DNA from: Streptomyces sannanensis
Lineage (GTDB): Bacteria > Actinomycetota > Actinomycetes > Streptomycetales > Streptomycetaceae
Length of the DNA: 64,000 nucleotides
Direction of reading: 5' to 3'
NCBI RefSeq assembly: GCF_039536205.1
Contig: NZ_BAAAYL010000001.1
Span: 5,518,001 to 5,582,000 of the forward strand
Positions 16,113-25,070 of the stretch are shown here, piece by piece. How positions within the stretch are numbered: position 1 is the first letter of the stretch; every line of letters begins with the position of its first letter. The translations under genes were made by a program, and so were the position numbers. The notes under the pieces were generated by a model. That model ran no database searches. It saw only the letters and a list, made by a program, of their open reading frames with translations, and had not been told where the DNA came from.

Positions 16113-19100
16113 ATGGACCGCGCACAGGGCCTGAACGGTTTCGGACGGCTCGCGGCGAGACTGCTGTTCGTCCGGGACGCGAACCGCGTCGCCGCCGACA
16201 TGGGCCGGTACGCCTACCAGGACCTCCAGGCCTGGTACGACAACCCCCGCGACGTGGACTCCCTCGACAGCGCCGCCGCCTTCTACCGCAACGCCCTGCG
16301 GAACACCACGCCGAACCACCCGCAGCGCGCACCGCTCGAAGCGCAACTGGCCTCCATCAAGCGCGACCAGTGGCTCGCCACCGGCGTCCAGGACCAGCTC
16401 GACCAGGCGATCGCCCTGATGGCGGAGTCCGCGGCCCGTACGCCCCCCGCCGAGGCGGCGGACTGGATCGGCCGCCGCTGGAGCCTGATGCTGCTCCACG
16501 TACTGCGCTACGGCGCCGCCAAGGACCCGTCCGATGCCCGGCTCGCCGTAGAATGCCACCGATCGCTGGCGCCAGCGCTTGACGGATCGCGCGGCCTGCC
16601 CTGGGCGCCGGACCTGCACGCCGCCGTGCTCCTCACCGCGGCACAGCTGGCGGCGTTACGGGGCGACGAACCGGCGAGCGCGGCCTGGATCGAACAGGCC
16701 CGGCAGACCCTCGGCGGCACCCTGACCCCGACCGCCGGCCCGGGGGTGGACTCATGCCTGCTCTTCCTCAAGCAACGCGTCCGCTTCCTGCGCGAGCAGT
16801 ACGAGGGCACTTACGACCACCAGCTCACCCAGGAGGCCGACGCGCTGTGCTCCTGCGGCATCGACGCGTTCGGGGAGCACGCGGGCGACACGGGAGAGCT
16901 CTTCATGCTCCGTGGCGTTCTGCTCGCCACCCGCTACCGGCTCCTCAGCCGGAGGGAGGACGCACAGCGCGCCCACCGTGACTTCGAGACCGCCCTGCGC
17001 CTCACCCCCACCGACCGGCCGAGCCATGCCGACCGGCAGTGGCGTCTGGCCTCGCTCATCGTTTCGGTCTCCGCGAACGAGCCGCTCGCGCCCGAGGACA
17101 TCGCACTGGCCCACCGCCTCGCCATCGAGTCCCTGGCCGCGGTCCCACCCGGTGCACCGGACCACGCACACCATCTGCGACTGATGGCCGAGGTCCGCCG
17201 CCGGTTCCCGGCCGAGACGGGAACCGGCTACTTACGGGAGACCGCGGCGCTGTACGAACGGTCCCTCGCCGCGGGCCTGACCGACAGCGGTGGCGCCTGG
17301 CTGGTCCACACCAGCCTCGCGATGATCCAGCAGGAGCTCTACGGGGCCACGGGCGATCCGGAGTACCTGGCGACCGCTATCGGCCACTCGGAACAGGCCC
17401 TCCGCCAGTGTCCGCCGCGGGAGGCCCAGCAGTACCTACCGGTGCTGCACTCCACCCTCGGGTGCACGCTGCGGCTCCGCTACGAACGCTCCGGCCGCCA
17501 GCAGGACTACGAAAGGGCACGCGAGCACACAGCCAAGGGCGTCGATCTCGCTCCCCTGCCGGGAACCGCGCCCGACTGGGCCATACGGCTCTCCAACCAC
17601 GCACTCGTCCTCCGCATCCCGGGCCGGCCCGAGGACTACCGCGCCGCGGAGCGGCTCCTGCTCGACGCACTCGACCGTGGGAGCCTGCTGCCGCAGGAGG
17701 AGCGGATCCTGCACCACAACCTCGGCCTGGTCCTGCGGGAAGAGGCCGAGATCACGCAGGACCGCGAGCTGCTGCTCCGGTCCGCAGTCCCCCATCTGGA
17801 GTGGGCCGTCGCCGCCACGTCGGTGCACGAGGTCGACGGCCGGCTCGCCCGCCGCAACCTGTCGGCGGCGCTGCACTCCTGGTGGCTGTTCGACGAGGAC
17901 CCGGACGTGCTGCGGAAGGCACTGTCCGAGGCCGAGGCCGCACTCGCGGCTGCGCCCGCCCAAGCACCGGACCGGCCCCTGCTGCTGTCCGACGTCGGCA
18001 CCTGTCTCGCCAGCCGAGGCGCCCACCGCGCGGAACACAACGACTCGGAGGGCGCCCGCCGTGACTACGAGCGTGCGGTGGCCCTGCTCCAGGAGGCCCT
18101 ACGGCTGCTGCCGGCCGGGCACACCAGCCGTGCCGCCACCGAAACCCAGTACAGCGATGCCCTGCAGACCCTCGACCTGCTCGCCGGTGAACGGGGCGGC
18201 AGGGACGAGGCACTGGCGGTCCAGCGCCGGGCCGTGCGCTCGGCAGACGCGGACAGTCCATCCTGGGCGCTGCCCGCTTTGTTCCTCGCGACCACGCTAG
18301 TCAACTCCGGGGAACCGTCGGACGAGGAACTGCACGAGGCCGTGGACCTATGCCTGCGGGTCGCCCGGCATCCGTCGGCGGCCGCGACGACCCGCTGGAA
18401 CGCGGCCGTCAAGGGAGCCGAGCTCCAGGTCGACCAGGGCGACTGGGCGGGCGCCCTCGACGCCTGTCTCGCCGCTATCGAGGTCCTGCCCCGGGTGGCC
18501 TGGGGCGGCCTCACCTTCGACGACCGGCTGCACGCCCTGAGCGAGACCTCGCAGACGGTCTCCGACGCGGCGGCCATCGCCCTCCATGCCGGCGCCCCCG
18601 AGCGGGCGCTGGAGATCCTCGAACACGGCCGCGGCCAACTGCTCTCCCACGCCCTGGACATGCGCGCCGACCTGGAGGCCGTGCGGTGCCTGGACCCCCG
18701 GCTGGCGGCCGAACTGGAGCTGCTCCGCGCCGACCACGCCGCCGCCCGGTCGGGCGACGCGGAGCGGGCGCGCGCGTACCGAAGGCAGCGCCAGTATGAC
18801 TGGGACCACCTCGTCCGGCAGGTGCGGCGACTCCCCGGACTTGCCGACTTCCTCCAACCGCTGCCCTGCCGGGACCTGCTCGCCGCCGCCAACGACGGCC
18901 CCGTCGTCGTTCTCAATTCCAGCCGGTTCCGCTCGGACGCGCTGGTCCTCCACGACGGCACCCTCACCGTCGTGCCGCTACCCGCGTTCCGGCACGGCAA
19001 GGCGGTGCTCCGCGCCCAGGCCCTGTCACGGCTCGTGCACCCGCCCGAGGAGGAAGGGGAGAAGGACGACCCCAGGGAACAGCTGACCGAGCTCCGCGCG

Positions 19101-20027
19101 TACCTGACCGACCTGCTGGACTGGTTGTGGACCGCCGTCGCGGAACCCGTACTGAGGGTTCTGCCGCCCGCCGCGCAGCGGGACGAGGACACGCTCCCGC
19201 CCCGCATGTGGTGGTGCCCCACCGGCGTGTTCAACCACCTTCCAGTCCATGCGGCCACTCGGATCGAGGAGCCGCTCGCCCCCGGTGACCCGGCGGGCGG
19301 CGACAGCCTCGGTGACCGGTACGTGTGCAGCCACACCCCCACCTTGCGTGCCCTGGCGGCGGCCCGCCAGGCGGACCGGCGCGCGCCGGGGGCGAAACCC
19401 TCCATGCTGCTCGTCGGCGTGGGTGGGACCCCGCCGGGATCGGACCTGGCCGAGCTGGACCACGTCGCTATGGAGATCGACGCCGTCGCGCGCCTGTTCC
19501 CGGCGGCCCAGCCGCTGCGCGACGAGCAGGCTCTCCGGGCGACGGTCCTGCGCCGCCTTAAGACCGCTGGGTGGTTCCACTTCGCCGGCCACGGCGAACA
19601 GCACCCCGAGGAACCGGACGGGCTCCTCTACCTGTGGGACCACACCACGAGCGACTCTCTCCGCATCCGCGACATCGCCGGCCTCCGCCTGGACCGGGCC
19701 GAGCTCGCCTTCCTCTCGGCCTGCCAGACCCACCTGGCGCCACGGGCCCATTCCGACGAGCCGGTCAGCCTCGCCGGAGCACTGCAGCTCGCCGGATTCC
19801 GGCAGGTCGTCGCCGCCCAGTGGCAGCTGAACAGCCGCCGGGCCCGGCACGTCACCACGCGCTTCTACGCGAACCTGCTGGCGCCCACCGGCACCGGCGG
19901 CCGGCCGGTTCCCGCCCCGACGGCCGCCGGCGCGGCCTACGCCTTGTACGCCGTGGTACGGGAGGAGCGCCTGAATCGTCCGGAAACCGTGGAGGTGTGG
20001 GCGGCGTACGTGCATCTCGGTCCGTGA
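16113..20027 (+). CDS. CHAT-domain caspase-like protein with TPR array
   Basis: 1304 aa. Residues ~20-900 are helical tetratricopeptide-type repeats (for example YLATAIGHSEQALRQCPP, RRDYERAVALLQEALRLLPAG). The C-terminal ~350 residues form a CHAT peptidase domain: catalytic His in WFHFAGHGE (~1154-1162) and catalytic Cys in FLSACQT (~1200-1204), followed by GFRQVVAAQW. The TPRs should sense or recruit a partner and the CHAT domain cleave a target, as in TPR-CHAT/gasdermin-like and CATRA systems. No gasdermin was recognised nearby. Two TTA codons (16656, 17232) tie its translation to the bldA tRNA. Start ATG 16113 behind GGGGGCGG. Confidence 0.85.
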   Translation: MDRAQGLNGFGRLAARLLFVRDANRVAADMGRYAYQDLQAWYDNPRDVDSLDSAAAFYRNALRNTTPNHPQRAPLEAQLASIKRDQWLATGVQDQLDQAIALMAESAARTPPAEAADWIGRRWSLMLLHVLRYGAAKDPSDARLAVECHRSLAPALDGSRGLPWAPDLHAAVLLTAAQLAALRGDEPASAAWIEQARQTLGGTLTPTAGPGVDSCLLFLKQRVRFLREQYEGTYDHQLTQEADALCSCGIDAFGEHAGDTGELFMLRGVLLATRYRLLSRREDAQRAHRDFETALRLTPTDRPSHADRQWRLASLIVSVSANEPLAPEDIALAHRLAIESLAAVPPGAPDHAHHLRLMAEVRRRFPAETGTGYLRETAALYERSLAAGLTDSGGAWLVHTSLAMIQQELYGATGDPEYLATAIGHSEQALRQCPPREAQQYLPVLHSTLGCTLRLRYERSGRQQDYERAREHTAKGVDLAPLPGTAPDWAIRLSNHALVLRIPGRPEDYRAAERLLLDALDRGSLLPQEERILHHNLGLVLREEAEITQDRELLLRSAVPHLEWAVAATSVHEVDGRLARRNLSAALHSWWLFDEDPDVLRKALSEAEAALAAAPAQAPDRPLLLSDVGTCLASRGAHRAEHNDSEGARRDYERAVALLQEALRLLPAGHTSRAATETQYSDALQTLDLLAGERGGRDEALAVQRRAVRSADADSPSWALPALFLATTLVNSGEPSDEELHEAVDLCLRVARHPSAAATTRWNAAVKGAELQVDQGDWAGALDACLAAIEVLPRVAWGGLTFDDRLHALSETSQTVSDAAAIALHAGAPERALEILEHGRGQLLSHALDMRADLEAVRCLDPRLAAELELLRADHAAARSGDAERARAYRRQRQYDWDHLVRQVRRLPGLADFLQPLPCRDLLAAANDGPVVVLNSSRFRSDALVLHDGTLTVVPLPAFRHGKAVLRAQALSRLVHPPEEEGEKDDPREQLTELRAYLTDLLDWLWTAVAEPVLRVLPPAAQRDEDTLPPRMWWCPTGVFNHLPVHAATRIEEPLAPGDPAGGDSLGDRYVCSHTPTLRALAAARQADRRAPGAKPSMLLVGVGGTPPGSDLAELDHVAMEIDAVARLFPAAQPLRDEQALRATVLRRLKTAGWFHFAGHGEQHPEEPDGLLYLWDHTTSDSLRIRDIAGLRLDRAELAFLSACQTHLAPRAHSDEPVSLAGALQLAGFRQVVAAQWQLNSRRARHVTTRFYANLLAPTGTGGRPVPAPTAAGAAYALYAVVREERLNRPETVEVWAAYVHLGP

Positions 20028-20329
20028 CGGGCGCAGCGCGGGCTCGTCGCGGACCTTCGGCACCGATGCGTCGGCCGCCGTGTTGCAACCGAGCTGCTCC
20101 AGGGCAGGGCAGCCGATCACGGTCTCATCGTCCTGGCGGCACCTGGTCAGCCGACGGGCGCCGCCTTGCCGGGTGCCCTTTTCAGGTGAGCATCGACCAG
20201 CCCAGGCGATCCCACCACCACCACCACGAGGGCGGCCCCGGTGCGGACGGCGGTCTGCTTGAGCATGCTGTTCTGCCCGGGTGGGCCGATCGCCGAATGC
20301 CTGTGCTCGTGGTTGTAGTAAGTGCCTTG
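20028..20329. other. Intergenic, no gene seen
   Basis: 302 bp between the convergent CHAT and HExxH genes. It contains a CCACCA run (20215-20230) and no convincing reading frame or clear terminator hairpin. Confidence 0.45.
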
Positions 20330-21262
20330 TTACCGCGCCGTCAGGGGTGGGAGTGCTCGGATAGCCCCCGGGTTACGCCGAATCGAGGCCTTGCTTACGG
20401 CATGGTTGACGCGATCACGGAGCGCGTCAGCGGAGACGTACGAGAGTGCCTCAACCAGCGAATCGAGTGCGGAGACGAGCTGGCTCTCCTGCTGGCGCAG
20501 ATGCGCGTCGAGGAAGGGGACCACACCACCCGTGGCGTTGCAGCGGGCCCGCCGTGCGTACAGCACAGTGAGGGAGAAAGCCCAGCAGGCGTGAAGGAAG
20601 CCGTAGACGGGACGAGGAGTTCCCCGCCAGGGGGAGAAGAAGGTGACGGCGGCGGGGAGGCGCACGTCGTGTGCGGCCAGGGCGTCGTTGAGCCAGTTGT
20701 GGGCGGCCTCGTGGATCAGGTCGCGGGCCAGGACCTCGGGGTGGGCGGTGTAGTCGGTGAAGACCGTGCCCGAGAGGCGGGTGAGGGCCCAGCTGTGGAG
20801 GGTCTCGTCGAGTCGGCGACGGTTGAGCAGGCAGATGACGGGGGCGTGCTGGGTGAGCAGGGTGCCGAAGCCGTGCTCGGTCGCGGAGGCGAGGGCGGCA
20901 CGAACGAGGTCATGGGTCTCGGGTGGGGCAGGGCTGGTGTCGGGGCCGACGAGGTAGTAGGCGGTTTCGGAGATCTCTGAGCGGAGCAGGTCCGCGGGGC
21001 GCGGGCTGAGCACGATGTGCGGGCCGGCCGACAGATGGGGCAGGTCTCGCACCGTCGTACGGCGGTACCAGGCGAGGCGGTCCGCGTTCCGGGCGCGCGC
21101 CGCGTGTTCGGCGCCTTCGAGCAGGTGGTGGGCCACGGCGTAGTCGAGGGCGGACGAGCCGAGGCGGTTGCCGAGTACGGAGGCGATACGGCTGGTCCGT
21201 TGGCGCTGATGGTCGGCGATGCCACCGAGGGCGACCAGGGCTTCCGGGGAGAGAGCGCTCAT
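20330..21262 (-). CDS. HExxH-motif peptide-modification enzyme
   Basis: 310 aa. The metal motif is HEAAHNW at residues 184-190, with a candidate third ligand at His224 in GFLHACWAF. This matches the HExxH family linked to RiPP loci, several members of which are 2-oxoglutarate-dependent peptide beta-hydroxylases rather than proteases. It is the last gene of the minus-strand run, 57 bp after the candidate precursor peptide, which makes that peptide the obvious substrate. An alternative is a true peptidase that trims the leader. Start ATG 21262 with moderate context. Confidence 0.78.
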   Translation of the reverse strand: MSALSPEALVALGGIADHQRQRTSRIASVLGNRLGSSALDYAVAHHLLEGAEHAARARNADRLAWYRRTTVRDLPHLSAGPHIVLSPRPADLLRSEISETAYYLVGPDTSPAPPETHDLVRAALASATEHGFGTLLTQHAPVICLLNRRRLDETLHSWALTRLSGTVFTDYTAHPEVLARDLIHEAAHNWLNDALAAHDVRLPAAVTFFSPWRGTPRPVYGFLHACWAFSLTVLYARRARCNATGGVVPFLDAHLRQQESQLVSALDSLVEALSYVSADALRDRVNHAVSKASIRRNPGAIRALPPLTAR

Positions 21263-21319
21263 CTGGGGCTCCGGGAGTGGGACGGGGCCGGACCGGGACG
21301 GGCCCGGCCCCGTGGCGGG

Positions 21320-21481
21320 TCAGGACTCGGTGGTGGACTCAGCGGCGTCAGGCTGTACCGTGGTGGCCAGCCAGGTCTCGGTGGCCGCGTTGGAGGTGTG
21401 CGCGGTGGTGCGCACGGGGTCGCTGTCACGCAGGGACGCGACCGCCTCCAGGAACTCGTCGAATGTCTTGTCGTCTGCCAC
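21320..21481 (-). CDS. Candidate RiPP precursor peptide
   Basis: 53-aa peptide from GTG 21481 with GAGGAG about a dozen bases upstream. The first ~20 residues (ADDKTFDEFLEAVASLRD) form an acidic amphipathic helix, as leader peptides do. The rest is small and polar (Thr, Ala, Ser, Asn) with one aromatic residue, Trp37, in ATETWLATTVQPDAAES, a plausible core. It sits between the 2OG-Fe oxygenase and the HExxH gene in the same operon. It lacks the C-terminal FxSxx signature of Fxs precursors and has no Cys, so lanthipeptide or sactipeptide chemistry is excluded. Confidence 0.7.
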   Translation of the reverse strand: MADDKTFDEFLEAVASLRDSDPVRTTAHTSNAATETWLATTVQPDAAESTTES

Positions 21482-21573
21482 TGCTCGCTCTCTCTCCTCA
21501 GGTAGGGGTGGTGGGTCGGGGCGAAGGGCTGGTGCGGGCGGGCCGCGGGGGCCGGTCACGGATGCATGGCTCC

Positions 21574-22293
21574 TTACTCGGAGACGAAGAGCGTCAGGAA
21601 CTTGCGAACGCGGCCGGCGCGGACCGGTTCGGTGCCGTGGACGAGCTGGCTGCCGAAGACCACGAGAGTGCCGGGAGCGGGTGTAACGCTCCATCGGGTG
21701 CGCGGCATGCTGCGAAACCAGGGAGAGGACATGTCCGTCCCGTCGTGTGCGAAGCGCATCCCCGGGGTGTAACCCGACCCGGTCGGCGCCTCGTCGGTGG
21801 TCCAAGCGGCGTCGTTGCCCGTGGTCTCCACGTAGAACGCGCCGCCCGTGTCGTGGATCTCCGTGAGTGTGACCGTCGCGGCGGCGATCTGGCGGGGACG
21901 GGTGAGGGGGTCGGGGGCGATGCCGTCGGCATGCGGGGTGATGTACTGGCCGGCGCCGTACTCGAGGTAGATCCACGGCCGGTGGCCGGTGACCGACGGC
22001 AGGGTGCGCGTGACGGCGGCCATGTGGAGCTTGAGGGCCTGGTCGAGGAGGGCGGTCGCCTCGTGCGGGATGTCGGTCAGCTCGATCCGGCCGGCCGGCT
22101 CGTAGACGTCCTGCGCCTCGGCGGGGGAGCGACCGGGGATCTCGTGGATGGTCGTATGGCGGCCCGCGCCGTACCGGTCGCGCCCGAGGGGGCCGAGCGC
22201 GTCGTCCATGACGTTGTTGAGGCGCTCGATCTCGTTCGGTTTGAGGAAGCTCTCCACGGTCCGGATGGACAGCGTCTCGGCGATGTGGATCAC
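21574..22293 (-). CDS. 2-oxoglutarate/Fe(II)-dependent oxygenase (prolyl-hydroxylase-like)
   Basis: 239 aa from GTG 22293, overlapping the radical SAM stop by GTGA. The double-stranded beta-helix iron ligands are His121 and Asp123 in YITPHADG and His219 in VFGSQLVHGTEPV, with a 2OG-binding arginine in RVRKF (~229-231). SFLKPNEIERLNNVMDD begins the conserved fold. Peptide hydroxylation or desaturation is the expected reaction. The next gene downstream is the candidate precursor, 92 bp away. Confidence 0.82.
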   Translation of the reverse strand: MIHIAETLSIRTVESFLKPNEIERLNNVMDDALGPLGRDRYGAGRHTTIHEIPGRSPAEAQDVYEPAGRIELTDIPHEATALLDQALKLHMAAVTRTLPSVTGHRPWIYLEYGAGQYITPHADGIAPDPLTRPRQIAAATVTLTEIHDTGGAFYVETTGNDAAWTTDEAPTGSGYTPGMRFAHDGTDMSSPWFRSMPRTRWSVTPAPGTLVVFGSQLVHGTEPVRAGRVRKFLTLFVSE

Positions 22294-24173
22294 TGCTCGC
22301 CTCCATCGCTGGAGTGGGCTTCGGTCGCGCAGGCGCAGAGGGCGGACGGCGGGGCAGACGTGGCCTCGGCCAGCGCCTCCGTGAGTACGTGCACGGCCTC
22401 GGCGAGGTCCTCGAAGTACTCGGCAGGCGTGGTGCCAGCAGAGGGTACGAGATGGAGGTCGAGCGTCGGATACACCCGGCCGGTGGTGCGGCACGTGAGC
22501 TCGTTGCGACCGAGGACCAGCGAACACGCTCCGGGCAGGGAGGACTCGGCTCGGCCAGCGGCGCGGCACAGGCGCACCGCTGTACGCGCGTACTCGGCGC
22601 GGTCGCGCGGCAGGATGCCAACCGAGAGGAACCGCGGCTCGGCTGCGGGGAGGTCGGCGTAGGCGTGGCCCTGGCAGCTGTCATAGGTGACGGTGTTCCA
22701 ACCCGTGGTGAGCGCGTCGACGACCGGGCGGACGCCGGGCTCGATGCCCTCGTACCACTGGGGGTGTCGCGGGTCGAGATCGTCCGCCTCGTGAATGCCG
22801 GGGAGGCCGACCGTGTTGATGTTGCCGTGGGCACTTACCTGGAGGCGTGCTGGCGGGCGCGGTGCGGCGGGATCATCCCAGCGGGCCAGGAACGCCACGA
22901 CGTGGTGCATGTCGTTGGGGCGGACGGGACGCCAGCGTAGCCGGGAACAGGAGGCAGCGGGCGGGAGATCCGGCTGGGCGAGCAGGGTGGCGACGCCGTC
23001 GATCAGGCGCATGCGGTGGTCGCAGTACGCGTCTTCGTCGCCCGCGGCGGCGAAGCGCAGGCGGACCGCCGGGCAGCCCGCGCCGCAGGTGTCGCGGTAG
23101 TCGCATGTCGTGCACTTCGTGACCAGGGAGCGTGCCTGCCGGAGCAGGGGAGAGCTGCCCTGGGCGCCGGCCACGTCCGCCTCAGCGTGTACGTCACCGA
23201 GCGCGGCCAGGCCGGCCTGCGGCCAGGGCAGCTCGTCGCAGCATCCCAAGCGGTCATCGGGATAAAGGGTGAGGACGTGGTCGCACTTCAAGTCGGAGAA
23301 GTGACAGGAACGGGTTTGTAGACCCCTCAGGCGGCGGATGACGGAGACGACGGGCTCCAGCTTGACGCGGTGGAACAGGCCGTCGGCGACCCAGTGGTGG
23401 GCGGCTTCCAGCACGAAGTCGGCGTACTGGCGCGGCGTGACGGCCCAGGCCGGGCCGGTGGGGCCGATGGCCCGTCGCTGGAGTGCCCGGCTGGTCGGCG
23501 TACGGGATCCCGCCACAGTGGTCGACCGGGTGACCGCCGCGTCGAAGCACGGCACCAGGCTGACCGTCGTCACGGAGGAAAAGGAGGCGAGCTGCTCCAT
23601 GACCTCGGAGGCTCGGCCGAGGACGTACGGGGTGACGGCGCAGATGACGCCGACGCGACGTTCCCGACGGCCGAGAAGTTCCAGGGCTTCGACCACTCGG
23701 GGGTACGTGGGCTGGCCGTCGTAACCGACACGCCACGAGTTCCCGAGCGCGTCCCCGTCGAGGGAGAGGCCGATCTCCAACTGGGGGTAGTGCTGCTCGA
23801 ACAGGTCCAGCCAGGCGTCGTCGAGCTGGAGGCCGTTGGTCTGGAGGCTCACGCGGATGACGTTCGGCTGTGCGGCGAGCGCGTCCAGGATCTCCGCGAT
23901 CCGTTCCCGGCCGGCGGTCAGGGGCTCCCCGCCGTGGAGTTCGACGCTGAGCGGACGCCCGGAGAAGATCGAACCGAGGCGGTGGACCTGTTCTGCGCTG
24001 ATCCGGGCACCGCCCGGTGACTCCTTCCGCTTCTCGAAGCAGTACAGGCAGTCGATGTCGCAGGTCTCCCCGCGGAGCTTGAGGATGACGGAGACGGCCG
24101 TGTCCGGCCCGGTGCGCGACAGCGGGGCGTAGAGACTCTCCAGGTCGATGGAGGCGGTGCGGGTGACGGGCAT
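22290..24173 (-). CDS. Radical SAM/SPASM peptide maturase with C-terminal extension
   Basis: 627 aa. The radical SAM cluster is CDIDCLYC (Cys38, Cys42, Cys45), followed by FEKRKES, HGGEPL and QTNGLQLDD. A SPASM region with many cysteines (SCHFSDLKCDH, CCDELP, CTTCDYRDTCGAGCP, YCDHR; ~290-390) should hold two auxiliary [4Fe-4S] clusters, as in enzymes that cross-link peptides. The last ~230 residues, with TYDSCQGHAYAD and EPRFLSVGILP, are an extra domain I do not recognise. It is FxsB/GrrM-like in its core. ATG 24173 has AGGAG. Confidence 0.82.
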   Translation of the reverse strand: MPVTRTASIDLESLYAPLSRTGPDTAVSVILKLRGETCDIDCLYCFEKRKESPGGARISAEQVHRLGSIFSGRPLSVELHGGEPLTAGRERIAEILDALAAQPNVIRVSLQTNGLQLDDAWLDLFEQHYPQLEIGLSLDGDALGNSWRVGYDGQPTYPRVVEALELLGRRERRVGVICAVTPYVLGRASEVMEQLASFSSVTTVSLVPCFDAAVTRSTTVAGSRTPTSRALQRRAIGPTGPAWAVTPRQYADFVLEAAHHWVADGLFHRVKLEPVVSVIRRLRGLQTRSCHFSDLKCDHVLTLYPDDRLGCCDELPWPQAGLAALGDVHAEADVAGAQGSSPLLRQARSLVTKCTTCDYRDTCGAGCPAVRLRFAAAGDEDAYCDHRMRLIDGVATLLAQPDLPPAASCSRLRWRPVRPNDMHHVVAFLARWDDPAAPRPPARLQVSAHGNINTVGLPGIHEADDLDPRHPQWYEGIEPGVRPVVDALTTGWNTVTYDSCQGHAYADLPAAEPRFLSVGILPRDRAEYARTAVRLCRAAGRAESSLPGACSLVLGRNELTCRTTGRVYPTLDLHLVPSAGTTPAEYFEDLAEAVHVLTEALAEATSAPPSALCACATEAHSSDGGEQ

Positions 24174-24203
24174 CAGAGGACTCCTGAGGAGGAGAGGCGC
24201 GGT

Positions 24204-25070
24204 CTACACGCCATCGGCGGAGACCGTGGACAGCCACCCGAGAAGCTGTCCGCCGGTGATGGGGATGTGGACGTCGCCGCGGCGAAGGAACCACCCGTCG
24301 GCGTACCGCTGGGGCAGCCAGCCGGCGTCAGGGGCACCCAGACTGGGAGGCTTCTGCAGCGGGTCGTCGACGGGCCAGCAGTCCAGAAGCGCTCTCGTCA
24401 CGCCTCGCTGAACCGGACGGAACCACTCCCACGTCTCTGCGCGAGCAGGGTCGATCGACGGGCGGGGCTGCGCGTCGGCGAGCAGCGGCAGCCACTTGTC
24501 GCCCAGGACCGGGTGGCCGGCCGCCGCGCAGCCGAGCGCGGTGAGGCAGGTCTCCAGCTTCCGGCACACGACGCCGGCCGATTCGGCCAGGCCGTCCTCG
24601 ACGAGGCCGGTCAGGTCCTCCGCGAGACTCGCCGCGACCTCGGCCTGGTCGGCGACCGCCCAGCGTCGGTAGCCCTGGCGTTCCTCGGGAGCGAGTACCG
24701 GATCCCAGCGCCCGGAGCCGTATGAGAGGGCGGTACGCAGACACATGAGGTCGTGCATCGAGGCGCGTACCCGGCGGAACGATCCGAGGTCGTCGCGGCG
24801 CACGTCGAAGGAGCGGAGCAGGTGACGGAGTTCCTCGGCCCGCTGCGGCGCCGTCGCCTGGAGGTCGACACGGACGCCGTCCACGATGCGCGACTCCCAC
24901 GCCGGAAGGTCGCCGTCCACGATGCCACGCAGGTCGATGTCGCTCGCTGCGTGGGCGAAGCCGCAGGCGAGGGCTCCCTCCAGCCAGACCTCGCGGGCCG
25001 CGCCGGACGCGACCAGCGCCTGGGCGATTCTGTCGGCGATCTTCCGGCGCAATCGTGCCGATGGGTTCAC
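24204..25070 (-). CDS. Nucleotidyltransferase-fold protein
   Basis: 288 aa from GTG 25070, overlapping the dehydrogenase stop by GTGA. The catalytic strand LEGALACGFAHAASDIDLRGI holds the Asp44-x-Asp46 pair of polymerase-beta-type nucleotidyltransferases, and VDGVRVDLQA supplies a third Asp. The usual GS motif is replaced by EGALACG. The remaining ~200 residues are helical. It could adenylylate or cytidylylate a small molecule or the peptide; the substrate is unknown. A second, different nucleotidyltransferase is at 32680. Confidence 0.7.
   Translation of the reverse strand: MNPSARLRRKIADRIAQALVASGAAREVWLEGALACGFAHAASDIDLRGIVDGDLPAWESRIVDGVRVDLQATAPQRAEELRHLLRSFDVRRDDLGSFRRVRASMHDLMCLRTALSYGSGRWDPVLAPEERQGYRRWAVADQAEVAASLAEDLTGLVEDGLAESAGVVCRKLETCLTALGCAAAGHPVLGDKWLPLLADAQPRPSIDPARAETWEWFRPVQRGVTRALLDCWPVDDPLQKPPSLGAPDAGWLPQRYADGWFLRRGDVHIPITGGQLLGWLSTVSADGV

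Noticed and set aside
21320..21481. FxSxx-COOH (Fxs-type) precursor
   Set aside because: The C-terminus is ..AAESTTES, without Phe at the required place, and the radical SAM extension differs from FxsB.
21320..21481. Lanthipeptide or sactipeptide precursor
   Set aside because: The peptide has no cysteine and no LanB/M-type enzyme is nearby.
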